A stretch of 64,000 bases of DNA. Origin: Coremacera marginata. Taxonomy: Eukaryota > Arthropoda > Insecta > Diptera > Sciomyzidae. Where the stretch lies: the NCBI GenBank assembly GCA_914767935.1, contig OU612045.1:152234059-152298058 (forward strand), in the 5' to 3' direction. The stretch's first letter is position 1, and each line of letters begins with the position of its first letter. Shown here piece after piece: positions 33,148-43,800 of this stretch. A program made the position numbers and the translations under genes. Below the pieces are notes generated by a model. That model searched no databases. It was not told the origin of the DNA and was given only the letters and a program-made list of their open reading frames with translations.

Positions 33148-33862
33148 TACCAAGGTTTATGTGTGCAAAATTTGGTTGAAGTCAGATACACGATGTAACA
33201 AAAGTTTGATTAAAAGTAAAATGGCACACCCACTTCTTTAGTCTAAGGACTCCGCATTATACAGAAAAATATATGTATGGTTTGGATAAACGATGTGGGC
33301 GGAATTTGGGCACATACAGACACGATGTCTTTCAGTTTTATACATTTACGAAAGTTTTTCTATTCGGATGACGTCACTTTGTATGGGGTGTAGGTGTGGT
33401 TTTCAACCAATTTTACCGCCAAATATCATAGTGTTGGTGTATATAATATATCAAGGCTTATGTGCGAAATTCCAAGATATTTGTGTTACGTGAGCAGATT
33501 TTGAAAAGATTTTATGGTTAGTAGAAAGCCACTTTGTATGAGAGGTAGGCGTGGGTTTCATCCGATTCGGCTCGTTCTCGAACTTGATCTCCGTTTCTTA
33601 GAAATAAGCTTATATTTTAAATTTCATTACGATAACTTTTAAAATTACGCCTGTAATGGGGATCATAGACGGATAGACAGACAGACAGACAGACAGACGG
33701 ACAGACGTACAAACGGACAGATAGACGGTCACACGGATATCGACTCAGGTGGTGATGCTGATCAAAAATATATATAGTTTTCTATACCTGCCACACCTCC
33801 TTATTGGCGTTACCAACGGAATGACAAATTTAATATACCCCTTATACGCGTTGGGGTATTAA

Positions 33863-34425
33863 GATTTAGTTCCAATGATAAAGGGCATAACGTTCACGAA
33901 ACTAAAAACAACAATGACCCGCTTTCGTCTTCATTTAGTGACGAAACCAATTTCAAGGAAGATTTCATTGAATATTTTGCTCGAGAAAATAGATCAAGAA
34001 TCCATAAGTATGCATCATATACAATTCTTATATGATAGGTACATAAATTTGGGTCTATCTTTATAACAAAAAAAAAATTTGTGATTTTTCGTTTTGACTG
34101 ACAAAGCACACAAACTTTGTTAAAAGTGATGCACATCTAGATTTTAAGTGCATGTTAATTTATTAATTGAATTTAACTATATTCTGCTTCAAACAAAAAC
34201 TTTATTATTTTTTTTAATTGTAATATCATCAGAGATAATTTGACCATAAAACATAAATTAAAATGACACTCAAAATTAATACAATTTAAAATATTCGAGA
34301 ATAATTATAGTTTATGAATTTTCACAACATTAATTATCTTAAGTGATACAGCAAACACACTTTGAACTACTCCGAACTGTCAACTAGCACTTAAAATAGA
34401 CAATTCCTTCACATTCATACATTCA

Positions 34426-34462
<37 letters not shown>

Positions 34463-35794
34463 ATCATAAATGAACACACAACTATTAATATTCATATTTT
34501 CATTCATGTGTGTATCTCAAAAGTTATTCTCTAGTTGTTAAAATGTATGCTACTTAAAGGATTGCCTGCCTCTTCCACGTAGTGCCTAAGGTCCTACTGA
34601 TAAACTTTATGGCATTTATAGAACTAGCAAATATATGCTGTATAAAATGTTTCCAAAAAATGAATATAAATAACAGAAAATTTTAATAAATTTTCATTAC
34701 TGCTATTTAGGGAATTGCTTCAAGCTTCTGTAGAGAGCCATAAACTGGGCATTTGTAGATTTGAATGACAATGGAAGCAAAAATCTTTAGCCCAAAATGG
34801 AGAATAGAAAATATAAAAGAAAACTTACATGATTCAAAAAGCTGTTTGTTGTTATTATTCTTGTTTATTTTTTTTTTTATTTTTTTATTTTGGTCTTTAG
34901 CACTTTATTATGATTTGCTACAGATTGTTTCAAATTGTTGGCGAAAGGAAAATAAGGAAAAATATTGTATATTAATGTTATGACCTTTGAATGTTTGATC
35001 TAAATAAATATTTGGTATTAATATGTAGTGCTGCTAACAGTGACGTGGTATGGGGGAACCCATGGGTCCGGACACCCCCAGAGCCAAAAAAACATTGCCA
35101 AATATCTTAAATTATTGTCAATTGATTCTATAAAGTTCAGCACGAATCCAAATGTACATGTATTGCAAACAATTTGATTCTCAAGAAAGTTTTCAAAATT
35201 TAATTAGATTCAGTGTTTCAGTTTTCTTAACAATAACTATAGTGGCATGTATAGTAGATGAGCTAAATTTTGAACTAAAATCCTAAAATGCTTTCCCATT
35301 TTAGGAGTTAACTCCTGAATGTTGAAATGGTGCACAGGGCTATATGTTAAAATTACAGTCGCCGTTTTTTTTCAATTTTGACGCCTTTATAAGCAGTTCT
35401 ATCAAAAAGGTTGATTTTAAAAAAGTATGCATGTGGTCGTCAAACATGGTAGAAATTAAGTTGTTACAAAAAAATTGAATTTCAGAGAGGATTGATGTTA
35501 CGTCAGGAATCAATTGCTTTTTCCCGATCCGTGCTCGCATTGAACCTGTTTTGTTTTGAAGCGAACAAAATATGAACAAAGCCAAAAGCTGGCATTAACA
35601 CATTTAACTTAACATACTTAACTTAGAATATGACATATTGAAGAAAATTGTCGTTTTTTTCAACTACATCCGAAATTAAAATAAATAAATGTAAATGTAA
35701 ATATATATATTATATGTCATAGCGTCTTCTTTCATGGTTTTTTGACGTTTAAACAAAGTTAGGCTGTGAAACATGGTATACGGCGTCACAAAAC
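33863..35794. other. Receptor intron, no gene seen
   Basis: Contains a plain (AT)n run at about 34426-34459. A GC-richer patch at 35037-35090 (AACAGTGACGTGGTATGGGG) resembles a transposon end but has no partner. An 81-codon minus frame at 35340-35585 has no clear domain. Confidence 0.5.
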
Positions 35795-36643
35795 AATTAG
35801 GGTGAGATATCAAATTCATTCTGGCCTTACTTTGAAGCTACACTCATGCCATTGTGTATAGAATATCACATTTTTTAAATGGCCGCTTCAACTTTGCTGA
35901 CAGTGTTTCAAGCCGTCGCTCCAATTTTGATGACTCGGTTCAATATGTGCTGCGTTATTACTGCAATTGTGTCTCAAATGTTGGCCTCGAGCTCGACCAA
36001 AGTGGTTGGCTTGTTAGCATTGACGTAGCCCCAGAGAAAATAATCGAGAGGTATCAAGACGCATGATCGCGGTGACCAAATGATGAACTCTCCCCAGGAG
36101 ATGATCCAGTCGCCAAATTTCTTCTTCGCCACTTTGAGCGTTGCGATGCTTGTATGTCATGCAGCGCCATCTTGTTGGAAACACAGCACGGATATATAGA
36201 TGTAGGCTTAAATCCAACCGCAAAATAACCCCGGTTGACTCTCTGGCGATGCAAAATTCAGCTATTTGACGCCGAATCAACATTTCTGGGTGTTTTTCGA
36301 CACTGGCCCCTACGGTGGTTATATTTTTTTCCTTCACACCAATCTCTCTCGGGTTGTGGGCTTAAGGCCTAAAAGAGTGAACTCATGATTAAACTTTTCC
36401 AAGGTGCTACGAATTGCCTGCGCACTGAAGCCAACGAAAATTGCAACAGAACATTCTTACAACTGAGCCGGAAGTTCAATAATATTTCTTAATAAATTCC
36501 AGAAATTCGGGATGCGTTAAACGATGCATGATGATATGGCAAACCTTACTAAATATTTTGACAGCTGGATACCATTGGTAACTTTGACAGCTGCCGAAAT
36601 ATAACAATTGTAAAAAACAATCATTTTCATCGGGTCACCTTTT
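35795..36643 (-). mobile_element. Second mariner-family element, internally deleted
   Basis: Weak terminal similarity (left TTAGGGTGAGATATCAAATT, right read inward AAAAGGTGACCCGATGAAAA) brackets a transposase relic. N-terminal MHRLTHPEFLEFIKKYY is near 36520. A middle block KHPEMLIRRQIAEFC lies near 36290. Then, in another frame, FQQDGAA, SIATLKVAKKKFGDWIISWG and PLDYFLWGYVNANKPTTLVE run from 36190 to 35980. The catalytic section between LDLSLHLYI and FQQDGA is missing. It is a different mariner lineage from the copy at 21-22 kb. Confidence 0.8.
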
Positions 36644-37366
36644 ATAACTAGGATATTATTTATAACACCAAAATTTTATACTGCAGAAAATTCGTAATAT
36701 TCACTTTTTTTATAATTTTAATAAACTATTTCACAGGAAATTGTTTATATTCAATAAATTCGAAAACTTTTTCACATATTTTAATAAAAATTATAAATAA
36801 ATATGTAATGTATTTGTATTTTAGAGTTTTCAAGGATTGTGGATTGTATCGTATAAGAATTTAACACAAAACAACAACAAACAACTTTTGACAAACTAAG
36901 CACTACAAGAACTGGCAGAACGTATGAAATTTTTTATAATAATTACTTACAAAATAATTAACAACGAGTTGAAATCTCTATAGAAAGAATCGCTGAATCA
37001 AAGAAGAAGAACAAAAAGGAAATGATGACAAAGTTCAGGGATTTCTTTTGGTTGGAAGCGTTAAAAATGGCCTTCAGCATGGAACGCGATCAGAAAAAAT
37101 AATCTTATCTAGATTTCAGTGTTTTTGTGTATTAAAAGTCAACTGATATTTAAAAAAAAATGCATTACCTTGTTTATAGTTATAATAAGTTATCGATAAA
37201 TATAACGCTAACCACAATTTTTTTTCATAACAAATTGATAAGATATAAAAAAAACCCCAAAAAAAATCTACAATATAAGAGTGTGATATGAGCTTCAAAA
37301 CGCCAAAAATGTTTTTGGAGTATTATATGAATAACCGTTTACCACGAAATTTAATATTTGAGTGAG
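36644..37366. other. Receptor intron, no gene seen
   Basis: AT-rich, with only short unsupported frames. Confidence 0.5.
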
Positions 37367-37404
37367 AAGGTACCAAGGTACCAAGGTACCAAGGTACCAA
37401 GGTA
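37367..37404. repeat. Short AAGGTACC tandem repeat
   Basis: The 8-bp unit AAGGTACC is repeated almost five times. Each unit contains the palindrome GGTACC. Confidence 0.95.
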
Positions 37405-37925
37405 ACTAGTTATCACATTAAATATAAATTTGTATTCACTGTATTATTTTTGTATTTTTTATTATATAACTTGCTAGCCACATGCATTTATATCTATCCT
37501 AAAAAACACAAATTAAATGAATTAAACCATTATTCATTTAGTTAAATAACTAAAGTACTTCAAATAACATTAAAAATGTTTTAACAGAGCAATTTTTTTT
37601 TACTCCTCCGCTGAAATGTAAAAATTTACATTAAAACATAAATTACAATTTTAAAAAATTCAGCACTTTTCCAAAATTGCTCAAATTTTGCATTTTTGTT
37701 GGACACCACCACTCTACTCCATCCAAAAATTCTTGAAATCTCCATTGACCATCATTAAATCCACTCCATAATGTTCATAAAGTAAAAATATGTATTAAAA
37801 GTAATGAAAAATAATAGCCTATTTTTTTATTTCATAAAAGCATCATAATTTGCAGTTGTTGTTTTATTTTCTTGTTTATGTGTTTATTTTTGTTATTTTT
37901 GTTTTATTTTTCATTGCAGACTCAC

Positions 37926-38085
37926 CCGTAATCTGGCTGCCGTTAAAATTTGTTTACATGTAATCGGATGAACAATGGCAAAATAACGTTCCATACAAAT
38001 GACGACCAATATAAAAATGGATGCCGTATAGCTGAGTGAGTGTACGAACTGGTACATGCGACAGAGGAATTCACCAAAAACCCAG
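37926..38085 (-). CDS. TrissinR: Trissin receptor, TM3 exon
   Basis: Acceptor TTTTTTTCTTCCAG is followed by CTGGGTTTTTGG. The first base completes the Ser codon split with the previous exon (AG|C), giving LIDSWVFGEFLC. The exon encodes TM3 with its conserved Cys, then SLSYTASIFILVVICMERYF. Here the DRY motif is ERY, and HPITCKQILTAARLR follows in intracellular loop 2. It ends in phase 0 before GTGAGT at 37925-37920. The peptide matches my memory of Drosophila TrissinR almost perfectly. Introns of 15.5 kb and 13.5 kb flank it. Confidence 0.95.
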
Positions 38086-38159
38086 CTGGAAGAAAAAAAG
38101 TAACAAAACAAAATAGTTAACATGAGAGCGTGAAAGCATGGCACATGAATTCGTTAGTA

Positions 38160-39779
38160 AATAGAATTAGAAAAGCATGTAAGGGAAATACACATCACAC
38201 ACAGACACATGCACACACACACACTGTATTAACTACACTCACACTAATAAACTAAACATGACAAACAAGAAGAATAAACAAAATATTTATTAAGGAAGTT
38301 GGAAATGTTGCAAAAATTATATATGGTAATTTTTTTTTCATTCCCTGTAATCAAATATTGATTGAAATCAGCGTATGGAGTGTTTAGAACTCTGTTCTGT
38401 TAGAACGACTGTTCTAACAATCATTTTTTTCAAGGAGATTCTTTTTTTTTTTTGAAAAATTTAAAGGTGTTTAAGGAGAGGATTACAAGATAACGTTTAA
38501 AGATATTGATTTAAAAGTTTTTTTCTTATATTTTTAAAGAAGTATTTTAGCTTGTGGCCTTCAAAACAATAAAATTCACGTGGCACTAAGAAAAAAACCA
38601 GCGGTCAAGAATACTCAAAAACTAGTTGGCCGATTGATTTGTAATTTTTGTCGGCCCTAAACAACTTATTTTTCCGGGATTGACATCGAGTTTTTATTTA
38701 AGGTCTACAAAATTGTATACAACTACTTTAACCCTCCAAATATAAGCAGTTTTTTAAAATTTTGACTTTCGCGAGCCACCATTTTTTATAAAGTAAAAAT
38801 TTTAAAAAAAGCTATGCTAAGACAATTACAAGACTTAAATATTTACTTTAATAGGTTGATAGGTAACCGTTATTTTGTAATTCTCTCATAAAACACCCTT
38901 AGTTTTACACAAAAATGAATATAAGTTCCCTTAAAAAATTATGCTCCAATATTCTTACACATCTTACATCGTTTTTTAAGTAATACTTCTTTAGAGCGTT
39001 GATGGTAAAATATTTACAGGAAATGAAATTTGTAAAGCAAATGAGACTCTAGAAGTAAATAGTAGTTAGTAAGAAATTAACCGCCAAACGCTGGAAAATT
39101 ATTAAATTTTATAATAATTTGCTTATCACTTCGACAGTTCAAACATAGATGTGAAACGATAAAAAGAGAGCTTAATAACCACTCATCAGCACACATGAGC
39201 AGATCAATAGTGAAACAATAAACAATAATAATTAAACAATATAATTTATATTGATAATTAAACAATAACAATAAGTTTCCTATACGTAACAATAGGTTTT
39301 TAGATTTCCAACCTTTTAAAAAAAAAATTTTTAAAAATTTGTTGATTGACGTGACTCTAGCTGCTTACAACTCTAATCTATACTACTTCACGGTGCGACG
39401 CGGCGAATGAATTCCCTTCGAAAAATAGTGCAGTATTTGTGGAATCAAGCTATAAACTTATTTATAAATAATTTTTAAATTTTTAAGAAAAATTTTTCGA
39501 TATAAATTGTTAATTAATTTTAGTCCTACTATAAAACTTTCACTTACTTGGAATCAGTATTTACTGAGATATAAAAAACGTACCTAAAAATGAGTTTGCT
39601 TATAACTTTTAAAAAGAGAGAAATTTAAAAACAACAGCTTTTAAAAAAATTATTTTGATCATTAAATCTTTACAGTTCTTTGTAATTGTTTGATTGTTAG
39701 TGTCCCACTTTAGAAAACTTTACTTTATATTAACGCTATCTTCAGCTTTTTAATAAAATAAGCGAATAGTTAGGTAAAG
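38160..39779. other. Receptor intron, no gene seen
   Basis: AT-rich, with a short (CA)n run near 38208-38223. Short frames lack domains. No repeat boundaries recognised. Confidence 0.5.
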
Positions 39780-40100
39780 CAAGGGAAAGGGTATTCTGTT
39801 AGAGGAAGGTGAGGTTTGGTTAAATAAGGTAAAGTAAGGTGAAATAATATAAGGTATGGTAAGAAAAGGGGTAAGAGGTAAGGAACAATAAAATAAGGTA
39901 AGGTAAGGTAAGGTAAGGTAAGGTAGGGTAAGGTAAGGTAAGGTAAGGTAAGGTAAGGTAAGGTAAGGTAAGGTAAGGTAAGGTAAGGTAAGGTAAGGTA
40001 AGAACATGTCAGACAAGGTAAGGTAAAGTAAAGGTAGGTTGAGTTAGGTTAGGTTATGTAAAGTAAGATAAGACAAGGTAAAGTATTTTAAGGTTAGGAC
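39780..40100. repeat. (AAGGT)n pentamer array
   Basis: A clean run lies at about 39894-40001, with degenerate AAGGT units on both sides. Degenerate units reappear at 41520-41670 and 43130-43235, either side of the inserted element at 41674-43090. The array was therefore once continuous and longer. Confidence 0.9.
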
Positions 40101-40110
40101 AGGTAAGATA

Positions 40111-41510
40111 AGATACAATAAGAAAAGATAAGACAAGATAAGATAAGATAAGATAAGATAAGATAAGATAAGATAAGATAAGATAAGATAAGATAAGATA
40201 AGATACGATAAGAAAAGATAAGACAAGATAAGATAAGATAAGATAAGATAAGATAAGATAAGATAAGATAAGATAAGATAAGATAAGATAAGATAAGATA
40301 AGATAAGATAAGATAAGATAAGATAAGATAAGATAAGATAAGATAAGATAAGATAAGATAAGATAAGATAAGATAAGATAAGATAAGATAAGATAAGATA
40401 AGATAAGATAAGATAAGATAAGATAAGATAAGATAAGATAAGATAAGATAAGATAAGATAAGATAAGATAAGATAAGATAAGATAAGATAAGATAAGATA
40501 AGATAAGATAAGATAAGATAAGATAAGATAAGATAAGATAAGATAAGATAAGATAAGATAAGATAAGATAAGATAAGATAAGATAAGATAAGATAAGATA
40601 AGATAAGATAAGATAAGATAAGATAAGATAAGATAAGATAAGATAAGATAAGATAAGATAAGATAAGATAAGATAAGATAAGATAAGATAAGATAAGATA
40701 AGATAAGATAAGATAAGATAAGATAAGATAAGATAAGATAAGATAAGATAAGATAAGATAAGATAAGATAAGATAAGATAAGATAAGATAAGATAAGATA
40801 AGATAAGATAAGATAAGATAAGATAAGATAAGATAAGATAAGATAAGATAAGATAAGATAAGATAAGATAAGATAAGATAAGATAAGATAAGATAAGATA
40901 AGATAAGATAAGATAAGATAAGATAAGATAAGATAAGATAAGATAAGATAAGATAAGATAAGATAAGATAAGATAAGATAAGATAAGATAAGATAAGATA
41001 AGATAAGATAAGATAAGATAAGATAAGATAAGATAAGATAAGATAAGATAAGATAAGATAAGATAAGATAAGATAAGATAAGATAAGATAAGATAAGATA
41101 AGATAAGATAAGATAAGATAAGATAAGATAAGATAAGATAAGATAAGATAAGATAAGATAAGATAAGATAAGATAAGATAAGATAAGATAAGATAAGATA
41201 AGATAAGATAAGATAAGATAAGATAAGATAAGATAAGATAAGATAAGATAAGATAAGATAAGATAAGATAAGATAAGATAAGATAAGATAAGATAAGATA
41301 AGATAAGATAAGATAAGATAAGATAAGATAAGATAAGATAAGATAAGATAAGATAAGATAAGATAAGATAAGATAAGATAAGATAAGATAAGATAAGATA
41401 AGATAAGATAAGATAAGATAAGATAAGATAAGATAAGATAAGATAAGATAAGATAAGATAAGATAAGATAAGATAAGATAAGATAAGATAAGATATGAAA
41501 AGATAAGATT
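40111..41510. repeat. (AAGAT)n pentamer array, about 270 units
   Basis: Nearly perfect from 40219 to 41494. A variant cluster (AATAAGAAAAGATAAGACAA at about 40116) recurs with one change at about 40206, a 90-bp offset. Every unit creates AGATAAG on the plus strand, the consensus site of GATA-type zinc-finger factors. Confidence 0.97.
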
Positions 41511-41673
41511 TAAGGTTTTTTTTAGGTAACTTAAGGTAGGGTAATGTAAAGTAGGACTATGCAATGTAAGGTAAGGTAAGGTAATTAAATGTAAGATAGA
41601 ATAGGGTATAGTAAGGTTATGTTAATCAAAGTAAGGTTGGATAAGATAAATTAATATTAAACAAGGTAAAGTA

Positions 41674-43090
41674 CCCAGCAGTTGAGTCAACTAGTTTAAA
41701 TACTAGTTAACTTACTAGGTCCAAAAATACCAGCATTAGTTCAGCCCAAATGCTTTTTACATTGCGCAAACTGGCTATTTTTCCTGAGTTGATGCCATGG
41801 GAAAAGACAAGTGTCCTATTCTCGATATGAGTTGAAGTAGTATTTTTGCTGGCATTTTTTGAACTAGTTGTGATAATAGTATAATTTAAGCCAGTAAAAT
41901 ACTATTATAATCCAATGTAGAATTATACTGCTATGATTTTGACGGCTAATGCATTAGGGCAATTCACAATCTTCAGTCTTTGACATTGCAAATTTCTGCA
42001 ATTGTAAAAATTTGTCATCTTCGAAACAGCCATGTAAGCGAAACAGCCCAGGTTCAAGTCTCACGATTGACACAAAATGTTTTTGTTTGGTTTTGTTATA
42101 AATCGAAATAGCAAAATTTGGGTAAGCTTAGGGAAATATTTCCTGAGTTATATATTAAAAAAGGAAATTTTGATTGTTTTTTACTGAAAACAAGCTAAAT
42201 TTTGAAGTAGTTGAGAATTATGCTCAAGTTTTGCTTAATTTCCACACAAATTTAGTAAACAGTTTCCTCCGTGTAGTAGTTGTTATACTAGTTATATGCT
42301 GCTAGTATTAGTTTTCTACTAGTGTTTTAGAACCTAGTTTTATGCTAGTACTATGTAAACCGGCTTTATATAAGTATTATTCGAACTATGTTACAGTATA
42401 TATTTGTAAGCATTCTATTCTTCGAAAAGCTGCACACCTTTTTAAAAATAAATTCAAAATAACAAATTAAAACAATTTTATAACAAAAACCAAAAAAGGA
42501 TTATTTTCAAAATAGGACCTTGAGCCCGAAAAAAGCAACAAACAAAAAACATTGAGGTCGACTTAAATCAAAATAAAAATTGAAAATAACTTCGAATAAT
42601 TGTTGAACTAATAACATATTTTTTAAAATATTTTATTTAGGATGATATTTTTGTAAGTAGATCAAAAATGACTTGCTAGTTAACTATAAATTTTGCAACT
42701 AGTCCTTTTTATACTAGTTAAACACCTGGTATTTTTTAACTAGCTGCATAACAGATAGTAACTTATCTAGTAACTCTTTGCCTAGTTAGTTATGACAAGT
42801 TAAGTATCTAGTATTTTTTTTGACTAGTCTTGTTTTAACTAGTGAGTAATGCTTGGTTTTCAGTATGTCAACTTCAATGGTCAATTACTGTCAATCAATT
42901 GAAAAATGCCAACATGTTGGCATTCTTAAAAACAACTGAACTATCGAATTGAGCTATAAAAAAAAATATAGACTAATTTTATTAAGGTGATATTTAAATT
43001 TATTAAACTTAATGTCGTTTTACAACTGACATAGTGAAAACCAGACTTTAACTAGTTAAATTCATGACTAGTATGATTTTCCGCTGCAGG
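41674..43090. mobile_element. Non-coding element rich in CTAGT motifs, 1.4 kb
   Basis: Ends read inward as CCCAGCAGTTGAGTCAACTA and CCTGCAGCGGAAAATCATAC, imperfect inverted ends. They are flanked by GTAAAGTA (41666-41673) and GTAAAGTT (43091-43098), an 8-bp target duplication with one difference. The element splits the AAGGT array. About twenty copies of the CTAGT theme (ACTAGTT and GCTAGTA forms) cluster toward the two ends and in the 42280-42350 and 42670-42845 blocks. No transposase. The 8-bp duplication suggests hAT or a similar superfamily (inference). Confidence 0.8.
42021..42072 (+). other. tRNA-like segment, truncated
   Basis: CATGTAAGCGAAACAGCCCA then GGTTCAAGTCTCAC matches the anticodon-loop to T-arm half of the tRNA-Thr-like segment at 25276-25349. 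The B-box-like part here is nearer to a true tRNA. The 5' half is missing or unrecognisable. Confidence 0.5.
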
Positions 43091-43534
43091 GTAAAGTTAA
43101 TTAAGGTAGTATTACTTAGAAAACGATCACGTAAGGTTAGGTGAAGTGAGGTAAGGTAAGTAAGATAAGTTAAGGTTAGGTAGGATAAGGTAGATATGGT
43201 ATGATAAGGGTAACGTAAGGTAAAGTTAACTAAGGTAACATATTTTCTTGAACAAAATTTCACTTCAAGCAATTAAGCAATTAAGTATTTGAGCTTTTGT
43301 GTCGAATGTTCGTGATGTATTTTTGGGAAGAAATACCACATATCTTACGAATATTATTATTATATTAGTCACATAAAACAGCAAGAAATAATCTTAAATA
43401 TATTGTTATTAACACACGATTCTTTATATCAAACTCGGCTTTTTGATGATACTAATACAGGTTGTTCGAATAGATTATATCTTTTAATTTTATATATCAA
43501 ATAATACAACAACGCCCGCTTTGTCAGGCATTTT

Positions 43535-43800
43535 TTTAACAGTGTCTCTGAAGTTTCTGTATTCACAAAAGTTGGTTTGAGCCTATCTATAAGAACTGTA
43601 GCCGTAGTGATTTTTTTAAAAAATTGTAGAAAATTTTGGTGTTTTGTCTTTCACCAGCGGATTCGTAAAAATAAAAAAAAAAAATAGGTATAAAAAAAAA
43701 ATACAGAATTTTAAATTCTGACAACGGGTGCGGTTTCAGTGTCCCATTTTACCTAGTGTTCGACCCAGCAACGAATTCTTAAAAGTAAAAAAGTTTAGTA
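43535..43800. repeat. Family Z dispersed repeat, copy 2
   Basis: Contains GTCTCTGAAGTTTCTGTATT, TTGTAGAAAATTTTGGTG and GACAACGGGTGCGGTTTCAG, matching 15641-16130 with the blocks in a different order. Non-coding. Confidence 0.65.

Larger units (their letters stand above)
30306..33862. repeat. Family X repeat, longest copy, interrupted by a LINE
   Basis: Starts ACTAGTAAGAAATGGAGTTT and TTCGGCAGGTTACTGAAGC. A 15-base C run follows at 30353-30367, then about six ~125-bp units with CACGCCCCCT, CCCACTTTTGTAGGCTTAA and GCAAAATTTGGTTGAAATCG. Right of the LINE it resumes with one more unit, two segments like GTATGAGAGGTAGGCGTGGG, and a (GACA)n-type run (33667-33730). It ends with TTTAATATACCCC and TTGGGGTATTAA, a short terminal palindrome. 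No coding capacity. With the LINE removed it would be about 1.6 kb. Confidence 0.75.

Noticed and set aside
33660..33730. CRISPR-like array at the GACA repeats
   Set aside because: It is a simple (GACA)n-type run without spacers, in a eukaryotic genome.
35037..35585. GC-rich patch AACAGTGACGTGGTATGGGG plus an 81-codon minus frame as a possible hAT element
   Set aside because: No second end, no duplication and no convincing transposase motif.
40044..41564. 506-codon minus-strand frame
   Set aside because: It is the (AAGAT)n array read as a five-residue repeat. Not a protein gene.
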